NCBI RefSeq assembly: GCF_003144195.1
Contig: NW_020290008.1
Location: 124,001-188,000, forward strand
Direction: 5' to 3'
Length of the DNA stretch: 64,000 nucleotides
From: Ceraceosorus guamensis
Lineage: Eukaryota; Basidiomycota; Exobasidiomycetes; Ceraceosorales; Ceraceosoraceae
The first letter of the stretch is position 1. Every line of letters begins with the position of its first letter. Made by a program: the position numbers and the translations under genes. The notes beneath the pieces were generated by a model. That model was not told the DNA's origin and ran no database searches. It saw only the letters and a list, made by a program, of their open reading frames with translations. Shown here one piece after another: positions 24,815-37,583 of this stretch.

Positions 24815-26123
24815 GCCTCGCTACACCGAGTGTTCGTCACTTGGAGCGCTGTGCGTGCGTGCTACCTCGGCTTGCGAATGCTATGGCAGCGTGTATGCGT
24901 CTGCTTGCTTCTTGACGTGACCGGTCCACCTCGCTACGACGGGTATCTGCGTGATGCTGGAGCGCAAGAGCAAGGATTGTCCAAAGCAAAGAGAGTGACT
25001 GTTCCCAGTAACAGAGCAAGAGTACCCTCGAGGAAGTCGTGAGTAGAGGTGAGATAGCGACGCGCACAGCTGTGGTGACGACGGCCGTAAAGCATGCGAC
25101 GCGGGCGGTTTATTGACAGTGTTAGGCTCACGTTCAAGGTTCAAGAGTGTGAGTGAGCACCGCAAGCCACAAGCGTGCTGGGTGACGACTCCATGTACGG
25201 TACAGTCACAATGTGACTGTGAATTCAAGAACGAGTCCCGTTCAGGTTGTTGCGCTGCACGCACGCTCCATCACCTTGTCCCGCGCCCACCGCGCCCGCC
25301 GCCCCATTGAGCGGCGCGTGATGCTTGCTTGCGCGCGTTGCTGCTGGAAACGCGCCGCCGCTACGCCCAGCACATCACCTGTCCCCGAAGGGCGTGTCCG
25401 TGCAGCTTGAAGCACATGGAGGCCCGCTAAGCAAACGTGAATTTTAAGTTTGCTTGCATTTATGCCGGCGCTAACCAGCTCGATTCGTGACTCTGGGTTC
25501 ATGACTTGGCTGCTGCTGTGACTCTTCATGCAGCCAGCAGGCAGCATCACACGGCGGCACGGCCGGCCAGCCAGCGGCTTCTTCTGTTCACTATTATTAT
25601 CCTAGACGTCACGAGAGCGAAAAACGGCTTGCACTCACGCTGATCTATCAAATCGCTGCGTTAGTCGACGCGGAGCTTCATCAGGTATATATACTGCCGC
25701 CCTGCACACTTTGCGGTCGCGATTGACCAAGGCGCTAGAACGGTTCACCCTCAGTGTCCATCATGGAACAGAATGTAGGCAGTCCTGAGTCTGGCAAAGG
25801 TACCCAAGCACTAGAGGGCGGTGTCGTTGAACGCACCCGTTCTTGTCTTTCATGCGAGCCCTCGGCTCGACAAAGCTTTGAACTTCGCTCAATCGTCTCA
25901 GACACTTTCCCAATCGTTCGGGGCGCGGACGACAGTCTGGCGACCGTCAAACTTTACAGATGGACGTAAGCCAAAGTCAAATTGCTAGAGAACCATCCCA
26001 GCCACAGCCCCGCAGAGCTCTATGAAAAGTCTCATTTTGAGGCGCGATCGAGCGATGTAGACGGGTCAAGGTCTGAAGACCTCAACAAAGAACGAGACGC
26101 TGGCCTTGGAGTGCGCAGCACAT
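24815..26123. other. 1.3 kb between SH3BGR-like and thioredoxin reductase genes
   Basis: Low end: promoter of the SH3BGR-like gene. 25485-25515 has another copy of the dispersed repeat words. A TATATATA box at about 25686-25693 precedes the doubtful small ORF at 25763. Nothing else recognised. Confidence 0.5.
25763..25969 (+). CDS. Doubtful small ORF, hypothetical
   Basis: 68 codons from the ATG at 25763, starting about 70 nt after a TATATATA box. The translation contains 'CLSCEPSARQSFELRSIVSD' and 'DSLATVKLYRWT' and runs into a GTAAGC donor-like site just before its stop. A second open frame (25982-26275) could be a following exon, but the intron would be only about 36 nt and that exon would overlap the 3' end of thioredoxin reductase on the other strand. 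No family recognised. It may be a real short gene or chance. Confidence 0.2.
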   Translation: MEQNVGSPESGKGTQALEGGVVERTRSCLSCEPSARQSFELRSIVSDTFPIVRGADDSLATVKLYRWT

Positions 26124-27624
<1,501 letters not shown>

Positions 27625-28402
27625 GTGTCTGACTTTGCCCTGGCAATCACGACTTCGCGCTTCTAAATCTTGTCGTGATTCAGCTTGCACGCATGGCTAT
27701 AAGGCGATCACGCGGCCTGAGGACTCTCGCGGTGGCGGATGCTTTGAACAGCCGGCAGCCGGAAATAAGCCTTGTGGATGCGTGCGGGCGTGAGTGCGTA
27801 CGCATCAAAGGCCGAAAGTCGAAGCCATGCATTCACTCACATTCGCATGCATGCACGCGGTGATGGCCCACTAGAGACCAATCGCCACGTGGCTTCAGCA
27901 ACGCCGTGCAGCGCACGCGGAAGCAGCCGTGCGTGTCGCGCGCGTCGTTCGCTGCATGCTTTGCCTTCGATCTTGCCAAAAGCACAGCTCCGTTTGGCTG
28001 GAGCGTGTGCAGTCACAAGTCGATCGTGATACGCGCGCGCGCGGGCTGCAAGCGGGCGCGGGCATCAGGCAGGATCTTCTCGCCCGCTGCTGCTGCTGGG
28101 CGCGTTCACGCGGCAGTCAGTCGAGTCGTCCGCAACTGGTGAGACTGGATGGTCAGCAGGGCAAACGACGCGAGCGGCGAGAGATTTCGTAGTTGGTCCA
28201 GACAAAGTGACATCTCTACGTTCCCCTTCGTATCACTTCTGCCGCACCTCTTCACCTCGCCCCGCATACATCTCGTTGTGAGATCAGATCTACGGTCTTT
28301 GGCACGATCCTGCAGCGGATTTCCCAGATTGTGCATTGGCCTCGGGCGTCCATTCGCTCCGCAAACACAACCCAACCTTCTTCAATCCCGTCCCGAGCCG
28401 CC
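27625..28402. other. Divergent promoter region (thioredoxin reductase / COX5)
   Basis: 780 bp between two head-to-head starts of mitochondrial or partly mitochondrial proteins. It contains GC-rich alternating GCGCGC runs near 28030-28060 and no recognisable gene. Confidence 0.6.
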
Positions 28403-29678
28403 ATGATGCTTGCAACCGGGCTTCGCACCGTCTCACGCATCGCACCCCGAACAGCCTCCAGGGGTCTGCTCACCAAGGCCGAAGAATGGACTCCCCAAAT
28501 GGTCAAGGAGATCGAGGCGAACGGTGCGCCGAGCGTTGATTTGAAAGCTACTTTGCCCAACATTGAAGCTCGATGGAGCAACCTGTCAAAGGAGGAGCAA
28601 TACACCATCTACCGTAAGCTCGAAGAGGTCCAGCGACGGGACTGGAAGGAACTCTCGCTAGACGAGAAGAAGGCTGGTGAGTTGTGCAGGGAGGGGCTTC
28701 CTTGAGCTTCGGTCGGTGGTGCAGCAGCTAGTACACGTACCCGCGGCACATTTGGTATGCGCTCAAGGATCGAGCGGTCATTGTCGAGCTGGCATGACTT
28801 TACTGCTGCAGATCCGGGGAGCTTCGGGTGCTTGTACTTGTGAGCGTTGTGATTGTCGCCTCTCCTACTCTCAACGAGCAAAATTTGCGCAAGCGCAGGA
28901 CTGTCAGCTGGTTCACTGCACAGTGTTCAGTGTCCAGCGATACGCTGTGCTTCTTTGCGGGAAACCCTTATGGAGGCATGCTGCAGTTGTTGCATCGATT
29001 TCGAAGCAGGCGCGCGGCATTCGTAGTCCCCTCTTGGAGTGGAACCCCTCCGCATGAGCAAATTTCGCCCAACCTTCCGATCCGGTCCGCGACCATGGCT
29101 TGGTGTCGATTAAAAGGCGGGCGCAGCTTGAACCCTTTGTCAGGCCCGCGAAAGAGACCGAGCAGAGTCATGACGAAGCCGATCAGAGTCGCGCGCTGGT
29201 GCACATCCGCTCACCTACCTCGTTGCAACCACCTTTTCTAGCTTACTACATTTCGTTCGGTCCTCATGGCCCTCGCAAACCCATCACCCAGCCCGGACAA
29301 GCCATCAAGACTGCTGCCGGCGTCACTGGTCTCATCATTGCCACTTTTGGCCTCTTCTTCGGATTGAGACAATTCGGTGAGTAGCGCATAGGGTCATCCG
29401 CTCTGGAATGGGGCACTATACTGACGCCCTCGATTACATCGCTACAGCCAACCCCAACCAGCCAAAGACCATGACGAAGGAGTACCAAGAACAATCCAAC
29501 GAGCTGGCTCGCCAACAGAACCAGAACCCAATCACCGGTATCTCTTCGGAGGGCTACAAGGGCGAGGGACACGTCCAGAAGGTGAGCATTGCGCGATGTG
29601 CGCGTAGTATGCACGGTTGCATACTAACCCGTCTTTCTGCCCGCCCTACCTTACTTCACCTCTTAGTCTTATGTCTGA
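28403..29678 (+). CDS. COX5: Cytochrome c oxidase subunit 5 (mammalian subunit IV)
   Basis: Four exons: 28403-28676, 29242-29376, 29448-29581 and 29667-29678, 184 aa. A nuclear-encoded inner-membrane subunit of respiratory complex IV. Residues 1-25 ('MLATGLRTVSRIAPRTASRG') form an Arg-rich presequence. The matrix part has 'ARWSNLSKEEQYTIYRKLEE' and 'RDWKELSLDEKKA'; across intron 1 the family motif 'AYYISFGPHGPRKP' is restored exactly. The membrane helix is 'TGLIIATFGLFFGLRQF'. The last exon codes only Ser-Tyr-Val-stop. Intron 1 is 565 nt, several times longer than any other intron modelled here. The first of two adjacent ATGs was taken. The gene converges on the METTL26-like gene 270 bp away. 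Confidence 0.94.
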
Positions 29679-29950
29679 GCGACGACCTTCATTACTACAA
29701 CTGGACTCGATCAAGCCGAATGCGAATGCATGTCATTCTAATCAATGTGGTGGCGCGGATGGCATTGCCAATGCGGAGAATGCAGGGGACAGAGCATACA
29801 GATAGACGATGTTTACAAATTGATGCTGGGCTTCTGTACCGATTGACGGGAGGCGTGTCAGCAGGAAGGCTAACAACACAGAGCGATGCATCACACAGTC
29901 GAGCACGCTTCGCAAGCGTGATTAGTGCACTTGGAGTTCCAAGGCTTGCT

Positions 29951-31090
29951 TCATCTGGTCGCGTAGGCACGACCATCGTCCAACTTCTTGCGAAAGACGA
30001 GAAGCAACTTTTTGATGCAGCGCGGAGATTGAGCGACAAGATGCCACTTGTCAACTTGGGGCGAGCCCTGGATCGCATGTCTGTTGCTGAGATTATTTTT
30101 ACTCACGTTGCCTGCACGAAGGGAGGTGGTCTGAATGAGCTCGAAGCCACTGGACGAGGCGAGCGGAACGACTTCGAGCGTAAGATCTCGTAGACCGTAG
30201 TCTGTATTCCGACCTTTGAGCACTCGATCGAACTAAGCGCACGCCAGGTTTGGATAGAAAGCTCGGGTCAGCTTGCGGCAGCGAATCGTTGGCAGTCTGC
30301 CGTTCTGGGCATCATGGGGACGAGAGCGTCGGTCAAGTGCTTTTACACGGATCGTGTACGCCAACGAGGCGTGACGTACCTGAGCATTACCTTCGCTGGT
30401 GTGTTTGCCGTTTTCCTTGAACGCGCCATACAGAACCAGAAGTCCGCCGGGCGCGAGGAATGACTTGGGCACCGGTTCCTGATGTGTTCCCGGGCCGAAC
30501 GACAGGGAGTCAGAAGAGATTTCCTGGCCCAGCTGAGCGAAGATGCATTCAGCCACATGCCAAGGCGCGATATGGATGATGTTGAAGCACAGCACTATAT
30601 CGAACAATGCGATGCCAGTCTCAGCAGCCTCGCCCTCTCGTCTTTGTGTCGTGGCGCTGCGCAATTGAGCCCATTCCGCCGCGTTTGTCAATTCCAACTG
30701 GATAGCTGGGAAGATGTTCGAGGTGCGGGATTGCTCGACGAGCCTGTCGATGCTTTGACACAAATACTCGTCCGCCTCTGTGGGTTGAAAGGTGGTGTCC
30801 CGGCTTGCCTGATGGACCGCTGCTGTGGAGGCCGCATCAGGCAATTGAGACTGAGCAAAGTGACAAATGTGCTCGCCAAATCCGCTGCTGACTTCCAGCA
30901 CGTGCAGCGCTGAGTTCGATGGACCGAGAGCTCGCCTGCTGCGTCTGCTATCGTCCAGTAGCTGGAGGAAATGAGGCAGAATATCTTGCTTTGTGCGCGA
31001 AGCGGAGCCTGGTTGACTCCACCTGTCTCGGTACTTGTACTTGCACACTTCCTCCACCCTTGCAACTTCAGCATGAGCACGCTGCTTCAT
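29951..31090 (-). CDS. METTL26-like (DUF938) SAM-dependent methyltransferase
   Basis: Three exons: 31090-30380, 30232-30107 and 30007-29951, 297 aa. Rossmann-type methyltransferase fold of the DUF938/METTL26 family, substrate unknown. Seen: 'QDILPHFLQLL', the SAM loop 'ALHVLEVSSGFGEHICHFAQ', 'TTFQPTEADEYLCQSI', 'FDIVLCFNIIHIAPWHVAE' and the strongly diagnostic 'FLAPGGLLVLYGAFKENGKH'. Exon 2 supplies 'FDRVLKGRNTDYGLRDLTLE' and exon 3 the terminal strand 'LLLVFRKK', both where the family expects them. The acceptor of exon 3 (AAAAAG) is weak and was chosen because it restores that strand. The gene is divergent from the carrier-like gene. Confidence 0.85.
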
Positions 31091-31716
31091 TCTTCAGGTG
31101 CGAGTCTGACGTTCAGTATGAGCGCAGTTGCGTTTCGTTGAGATCGGTCTCTACAAGGAATGCTTGCTGGCAAAAGTCATTTTTGAGAGGCCGATACGAG
31201 CGCTGTTGAGTAGTGGGTGGTGGTAGGTGCATGGTGAGTGCTGCCATCAAACGAATGCCTCTTGTGGTGCTACCAAAGCGGATCTCCGCGGGGCTAAGAC
31301 GGGGCGGCGCGAACATTCGTGATTGGCAAGATGGGACAGGCTATAATGTAGCTGCAAGCGTGAATCTTGAATATCACGAATGATGTTGTTCCATAGCGCG
31401 GCTTCCATGGTGATTGTGATTGCTGTATGCATCGACGATTACGACGCTCAGAAGCACACGAGGATCTGTCAAGAACCGCAACGCATCAGTCATCTCGTTC
31501 CCCCCATATTTGAGCAGGCAGTCGCAGCATCCACGGATCAGTCGTCTTCACTGCCCACCATCCGTCAGCGCTGCTTGCAGTCCTGGCTTGACAACCTATA
31601 GCCTGAATCACAATACCTGCAGCACTTCGATCATGTGCTCTCGGTAGCATTTTGAAGTGACGACGCGATTGAAAGGCGGGGATCACTCAGCGCTTTTGGC
31701 CTAAGCTCGGCCAAAG
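31091..31716. other. Divergent promoter region (METTL26-like / carrier-like)
   Basis: 625 bp between head-to-head starts. 31310-31385 carries ATTCGTGATTGG and, about 50 nt on, GAATCTTGAATATCACGAAT, i.e. both orientations of the dispersed repeat. No gene seen. Confidence 0.55.
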
Positions 31717-34253
31717 ATGTCGACAGAGCTGCCGAAGGCGGCACTCGCGGAAGCGGCCGACCACCGCGAGCAGACATCTTCCCAAAAAGATCCAGTAGCG
31801 AACGTCCACAAGAGGCAAGTCAAGAAGCGCAGACGTCGAAATGCTTCTGTTGCTTCCGAAGAAGAGCAGAGCAGCTCGCAAGATGTTACACAAGTCAAAC
31901 CCAGCACAGAGGTGTCTCGAGCGGACTCTCTGGGCGGTGCGCTGACCAGAGCGTTGGTAGGGACGCTTGCATTTGTGTTCAGAGCACCGGTCAGGCTCTT
32001 CAGACCGGTGAAGCTTAGCTCTTGGTCTTTACTGGAGGCCATGGCCAAGAGGGATGGGAGAAGTCTGTCGCTGCGATATATGAGGCAAATCATCAAAAGA
32101 GAAAAGGTGAGTGCTGTTGTTAACAGGAATCATTGCGAATAGAGCAGGCCAAGGCAAGCATCGCAAGAGCAGCACTCGGCAACAGGTGGCATCCTGCAGC
32201 ATCTTGTCTAGAAGCCGCGGAAGAGACTCACACCGAAACGCGGACAAGAAGTCTCGCGCTCGCTCACTTTGCATCTCGTCTTTGGCTTCATGTGCAGGCA
32301 TCTTTTCTACCGCATCTCCTCATCCCTCCACTACTGGCCAATACCGCTGTAGGCTTTGCGCTCTTCGAAGCATACACACTCACCGAGCAGAGCCTGCTCG
32401 ACAGGAGACTAAAAAAGATCTCCGAAAGGACGGATCGGACTGCAAAGCGACCCGCATTCACCCCTCTTCACATCGTCTTCATGAGTGGGTTCGTAGCGGG
32501 AGCTGCTCAGTGCGTGGTGAGCGCCCCACTAGACAATGTCCGACTGGTGCTCTCATCCAGACGAAAGCAACATGGCCTGAACCCGCATCGGCCTCACCTG
32601 ATAAGGTGGAGAGACGTCGCTCGAGCTGCTGTCCTTCCTTTTGCCCCGGCCACAACGCACGAGCGGCTGGTCAACCGAGTTAAGGGGACGGGCAGCAGCG
32701 CTAATGTAACATGGAGAGGGGATTCTTCTCAAGTCTGGTCCGCGGAGAATAGAAAGGAGTTGGAGAAGACTCTCAAACGTTGGAGGGGTGGAGTGCACGG
32801 AGCTGGACTGATTCTCTCACTCGCTCGAGACTCCGTCGGCTTTGCTGCCTTCTTCACCGTCTTTGAGGTGTCGCGACGATTGGCACATCGAATATCGAGG
32901 TCCATCGATCGTAGTATTGCGTATTTCAATGCATCTTCTGCGTTGCCTAGCTCGGCTGGCGTTGAAGTTGCTTCGACCGGTGATACCAGGACGCCCTCCA
33001 ACCATGCCTCTCAAGACGTTTCTTACTCGGGATCGAGGACAAAGTCGGGCCGCATTGTAGCTGCGTTCATCCTCATCGTGGGTGGTGCAGTGGGCGCCGC
33101 TCTTTACGAGCTGGTCGGAAGACCTGCCGAGCTGATGCGTCTTGTTGTGTGGGAAGGGCGCAAGGCTTGGGAAGAAGGTAGAAGGAGCCGCAAAAAAGGC
33201 AACGGGACAACACATAGAGGGGCTTTGAATCCTTTTAAGAGACGCACAGGAGCTCAACTTGGCGGACGGAGCAAAATCGTCGGCGGTCGAAGACTTGCAA
33301 ATCGCTTACAGGAAGAAGTTGCAAGGGTGACGAGGACAGGTGGTAGACTATCCAGTTATCTGGATTTAAGAAGAAGCAACTCCGCTGGTGTGAGCGCCAG
33401 CCGTGTGTCTGCGTCTCGACTGTTGAGCCGACCCGCTCGAGTCAAAAGAGCCCGGACGAAAACTGCGAGCTTGACCAATCAAGTTTCAGATGGGAACATT
33501 CGGCGACCCAAAGCGCCAATGGTTGCAGACGATTCACATGGCCGTCGACGTTCTGCTTCGTCGATGTCCAAGAACCTGAACCGCCTCGCCATCAAACCCA
33601 GACCTGCACGGCCTTTGCATCAAGCGCCTCCGCCCCTTTCAACTCGTCCTACAGCAATGTCATTGCTGGTAGAGCACGCTGAGCGCACAAGTATCCTCAA
33701 GTACACCTCGTCTCATCGCTCCAGCACGACGCCCGTGCCAGTGCCCATCTTGCTTTTGCACACATACTTCATCGCGCCCTTTCTCGCACTCTCGTCGCCG
33801 CCCACCATCGGCAGCGCACCTTTGCAATCGCGATTAGGTACAGACACTTTGTCAAAGCGCACGTTCGCTTCGAGACGCGCTCCCGTGGGCACGTCTAGAG
33901 AAAGAGCACCGGAGAGAGCGGTGAGGGAGAGGTGGACGTTGAAAAATCCGGTCGTTGCCGCTCCCGGGAGTCTCAAGAGCGCAGTGGCTGCCAGGAGCTG
34001 GGGTTCTGGACGCGTGGCTTGGGCTCTAAGAAGAGTGAGTACGCCGCTGTTACGCGACCGTTGCGGTGATTGACGCCTACTGATCATTGCATCCCTCGCC
34101 GCCGGCATTCTGCTCCGTCCAGCTCGCTACACCGTGAGTGGATTCTGACGTGCAATGCCCCTTTCCAAAGCCTGACTGAGCATCGATCTCTCTCTCACAC
34201 ACAGATATGGCATTGGCTTTCTCGCCTGGGCTTACGTCAGTGGAGATATTTGA
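31717..34253 (+). CDS. Mitochondrial-carrier-like membrane protein with an 11-nt micro-exon
   Basis: Proposed exons: 31717-32106, 32298-34034, 34123-34133 and 34205-34253, 728 aa. N-terminus basic ('KRQVKKRRRRNAS'), then 'ASFLPHLLIPPLLANTAVGF' as a first membrane segment. A carrier-like helix 'FMSGFVAGAAQCVVSAPLDN' ends in P-L-D-N-V-R, a variant of the PxD/E-x-x-K/R carrier signature; 'GLILSLARDSVGFAAFFTVF' and 'FILIVGGAVGAALYELVGRP' look like further repeat halves. A long Arg/Ser-rich insert separates the last parts. Intron 1 acceptor alternatives exist: one at 32147 would give a 41-nt intron and 50 extra residues. Exon 3 is only 11 nt; with it the C-terminus becomes 'LATPYGIGFLAWAYVSGD'. 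Likely mitochondrial membrane, transported substrate unknown. Confidence 0.72.
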
Positions 34254-34484
34254 AATCCTCGAACACAAAGGTATGTCAAGCTCCTGTTCGATTCAGTGGT
34301 GCTCCTCCTGATGCCATTGTTCAACATCGCACCTTGTATCCTATCGCCGCTTTGCACCTGCATGATAGACGGACGCGGCAACTCTTTCCCCGTTCATGAT
34401 GCCCATCACTTCCACGAGCGTGTGAGCGCATGATATTGAGGTTTCATGACACTGCCAAGGAAGGTAAAATACACGCTGTGCCCC

Positions 34485-35498
34485 TTATGCGACCCAAGCG
34501 CGCGCAATAAACTCAGAAAGACCAATGTCGTCTGTGGAAGAAGGGCAATGGAGCCGGGCATGAGCATGTAACTTTTCGAAGGAACAAAGTATCATCATCT
34601 ACACTCACTGGTGTTGAGCTCTGCCAGGTACAGCAAGAGGTGGGGACGCGAAAGGGCACCTGTCAGTACTCCATCTGACTTGCACATCCGGCTGAATGTG
34701 GGCGACCTGGTATCATGCGAGGCCCGCGTCGCCCTCCTTCCCGAGGTCTTGCATGAGATCTTAAAAGACCACAGCACGCGGAGCACTCACCGTAGAGTCC
34801 GACCAAGCTGGCTACTGTAGCAGCGCGAAGAGTCCAAGAGACAGTAGGGCCGATGACGGGGAACTTCCTCTTGTGCAAGTAATCCGCAATGATGCAATCG
34901 AATCCGATGTGGGAGTGCACGATGAGGGACACCGCCAGTGCGCCATCCAGCAGACCCGAGCTACCATGCTTGACCATGCCAGCTGCTACGATTGGCAGCA
35001 GTGCTACCGAAAGTCCTCGCTCGAACAGCCAGTGGTAGGAACCGTGAGAGGGGGCGGGAGGAGGGTAGGGAGTGGGATCGTTGACTGTGCCCTTGATGTA
35101 TGCTATCGGATAGGCGCCGGTGTGCAGCGTCAGTAGCCTGCCGTCTCCGCAGCTTGAGCGGTTTCATGTTGACTTACAAGTGGCAGCGTTAGGCTGCACA
35201 GCTTGGGCTTGGGTGGGTTTGGTCGAAGATGTAGCGACGGCACGGCCTAGGTGTGGACAAAGAAATACAGCATCAGCATCACGGTCCACTCTTTCGGGCG
35301 TGATGAACCATATGCATTCGGCCTTCCGATGGTGGGCTCGAGAAATTCCCAAGCCTTCCTCAATCCTTTGATCGTGAGCCTGTTACCGCGTCGTGATGAC
35401 TCACCGGATGAGAAGGCTCGGGCGCCGGAGGCCATCATGCGAAGCTGCGGATTGGAGCCCAACATGCTGAGCTTCAGCGATGTCTGACTGAAAGCCAT
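34485..35498 (-). CDS. SDH4: Succinate dehydrogenase membrane anchor subunit (CybS)
   Basis: Five exons: 35498-35405, 35246-35178, 35102-34791, 34620-34609 and 34531-34485, 177 aa. Anchors complex II in the inner mitochondrial membrane and helps form the haem b and ubiquinone sites. Presequence 'MASGARAFSS'-type, then 'SYIKGTVNDPTPYPPP', 'HGSYHWLFERGLSVALLPI', helix 2 'GALAVSLIVHSHIGFDCIIA' with the presumed haem His, 'DYLHKRKFPVIGPTVSWTLR', helix 3 'AATVASLVGLYE', and the C-terminus 'LNTNDIGLSEFIARAW', which matches the usual NDVGLTELI ending. That ending requires the 12-nt exon 4 (CTC-AAC-ACC plus flanking bases). The gene converges tightly on the carrier-like gene (231 bp between stops). 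Confidence 0.93.
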
Positions 35499-36410
35499 CG
35501 TGCTCTGTTGCTGTGGGGGAAAGAAGGATGTCCGAGGCTCTGACGACTGCTCCAAACCGAGAGTAAAGCCTCGAGACGATGACTTTGCCGGTGAACCGCG
35601 TTCGCGATAAGCTGCGCGCGCTCAGGGGTGTAAGGCGGCTGCAAAGTAGGCCAAGGGCTGCCGTGGACACCGATGTGAAGGGACAAGGTGGTCGAACGGT
35701 TCACGAGGCTGAGAGCGATGTAGTCAAGAGCAGCTTTACTCAGACCAGCAAGCCAGGCTTTCCCCGCATCGGTGCTGAATCCGATCACCATGTCACGGGC
35801 ACGGGTCCACATCTCGAGCTGCCATGTATGACTGCTGCTGCTGACACCGCGTCTTTTGCCATTGGCTACTCCTGCTGCCTCTCCAGCGCCGACCGCACGC
35901 GCGCGGAGACCCCGGCTGAGAGTCGGCGTAGCCGGGTCTGCTGGTCCATGATGTTGCGTGTGCGCGCACGTGGCTCCCAGCGTGACGCACAAGGGTCGGT
36001 CGGACCGTGGGAACTGCACGCGCCACTTGCCGCGAACAAAGCTCGCTCAAGCTAGCTGTGTCGATGTTACCCAAGTGCCTGATTCCGAGCAGCTGAGGTG
36101 CGTTCCCACTCACGACTTCCTACACCTATAGATGGCGGAACAGACGGGAGCATCGACAGCAGCTCGATTAGATGATGTGCTCATAATTCCTCCGATTGGC
36201 AACGTCTACGCGCACGGAAGGACGACACAGTCACAACATCTCCTCAAAGCAAGTGGAAAGTCGCGCTTGGTTGCGTGACCCTGGTACATTGAAGGGGGAG
36301 GCTTCCATCCGCAACGCCCGCACTCCGAGTCAGCAGCTTGAGCTCATCGCCCAGGCACGTCATCCGGATCGCTCCAACATCAACAACACGCCACCTCGCA
36401 TCGTTGCAAG
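35499..36410. other. Divergent promoter region (SDH4 / Asterix-like)
   Basis: 0.9 kb between head-to-head starts. It contains two long overlapping ORFs on opposite strands (181 codons minus at 35474-36019, 158 codons plus at 35579-36055) with no family motif. They cannot both be real and neither has convincing splice or start context, so I leave the stretch unannotated. Confidence 0.5.
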
Positions 36411-36985
36411 ATGCCAGCCTCGTATCGTCGCATCGACACTACAGACCCTCGTCGGTTCGATCGAGTAGTGCCTTTCACCTTGCCGGGCAAATGGGCAGAC
36501 GACTCTCCAGATCTGTATGAGATGCTACTCAGCAGCTCCACTGTGGCCTCCGGAGCTGCAATGCTGACCAGACAGATCCCGGTCGCGTTCGTTGGATTGG
36601 TGCTCAGCGCTGCGCATGTTGCTCATTACAAGCCCCTGCAAAAGAGGAGAGAGGGCTCGCAGCAAGCTGGACCTTACATGGGACTCGGGTGAGTTGGACG
36701 TCCCAGGGAAACAAGCGCTGCAAATGCCATCTCTTGGCGCACCAGCGTACTCTGCTGCTTTTCTCCCTCTCAAGACACGCGTGCTCACACCACCTCATTT
36801 CAAATTTCAGTTTTGCTCTCATCGCCCTGATAGTGCTCATTTTTCAAAAGGTGAGCTGAGAGGTTCCTCTGCGCCAAAGGCATAGCGCATTCGCTCATTC
36901 AAAGGTTGCCTCTTTCTGGAAGATGATCGGCGCGCCTGGCTTCGGTCAACAATTCTTAGCACAGCAAAAGCTGAAGGCTACCTAA
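36411..36985 (+). CDS. Asterix-like (UPF0139/PAT10) ER membrane protein
   Basis: Three exons: 36411-36688, 36811-36850 and 36905-36985, 132 aa. Asterix/PAT10 is a small ER protein that acts with CCDC47 as an intramembrane chaperone for multipass proteins. The match is by layout: N-terminal 'DPRRFDRVVPFTLPG' with 'DDSPDLYEMLLSSST' (family: DPRRxxK...PDYMNLL), a first hydrophobic stretch 'TVASGAAMLTRQIPVAFVGL', a second 'LVLSAAHVAHYK', a polar loop, and a last helix 'MGLGFALIALIVLIFQK' rebuilt across intron 1, followed by 'VASFWKMIGAPGFGQQF'. It is shared housekeeping context at the left border of the Myb-like array, and its 3' end lies 107 bp from the first array gene, which converges on it. 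Confidence 0.6.
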
Positions 36986-37092
36986 AGGCGCTCAGCACAG
37001 TCACGCAATGGTATTCGTTCGTCCCTTTCGCTCAGTTTGCGCTTGACACTACTTCCAATGGTTTGATGGGCCAGCGCACACCCCACGCGTGC

Positions 37093-37583
37093 TCACTCCT
37101 TCTGAGGCTGTGCCTCTCCCAGACTTTCGCTGATCTGTTTCATAGCAGGTCTCAGAGTAATGAACCAGCGACTCTGACATCAAGAAGCCGAAGCAATCAG
37201 CGGCCAGAGAACGAGATCGACAAATCACCAGTGTCGAACTCACCTTGATCGCTGTAGGACTGCGACCCATCAATTCGGCCAGCTTGGCTTTTTTGTGCTC
37301 GGGAAAGGCGGGTGGCTGGTCGTCGAGAGCCAGAAAGGCGAGTAAGAACTTGCGATCTGCAGGGGCGGGCATGAGTGGAGGTGAGGTACAGGGTCAGCAC
37401 GATGGAGTCCGACCCGAGATCTTGTTCCATCCGTCCGGGAACGACAGCCGGGTTCTCCTGCACGCATGACTGCTCACCATCCTCTGCGCTCCAAGCCAAC
37501 TTGTTCTCGCATTTGCCTTCTTTGATTTGCTTGGTGGGCCTATCAGGCGGCGCGTCGCCTTCAATTGGTCGTTTGGGTGGCAT
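37093..37583 (-). CDS. Mini Myb/SANT-like protein, class B copy 1
   Basis: Three exons: 37583-37478, 37356-37244 and 37173-37093, 99 aa. Exon 1 codes a short basic tail ('MPPKRPIEGDAPPDRPTKQI') ending in the Myb-type first tryptophan, 'LAWSAED'. Exon 2 (113 nt) gives helices 1-2: 'RKFLLAFLALDDQPPAFPEH' then 'KAKLAELMGRSPTAIK'. Exon 3 gives helix 3 and tail: 'SRWFITLRPAMKQISESLGE'. The pattern W-S-x-E-x ... L-x-G-R-S-x-x-A-h-x ... R-W fits a single Myb/SANT repeat, so a small nuclear DNA- or chromatin-binding protein is inferred. Intron 1 is phase 1 and intron 2 phase 0, as in all nine array members. It is head-to-head with class A copy 1 (787 bp between starts). Confidence 0.75.

Noticed and set aside
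29408-30193. 261-codon plus-strand ORF
   Set aside because: Runs from COX5 exon 3 in a shifted frame through the convergent gap and antisense to the METTL26-like exons; no motif of its own.
34035-34122. In-frame continuation of the carrier-like gene through intron 2, giving a hydrophobic 'LLIIASLAAGILLRPARYT' after one TGA
   Set aside because: Would need stop readthrough; the consensus donor GTGAGT, acceptor CAG and phase-perfect 11-nt exon explain the C-terminus better. The hydrophobic run is likely pyrimidine-rich intron sequence.
35474-36019. 181-codon minus-strand ORF upstream of SDH4
   Set aside because: It begins at a non-ATG codon, overlaps the SDH4 first exon in another frame and competes with a 158-codon ORF on the other strand; no motif.
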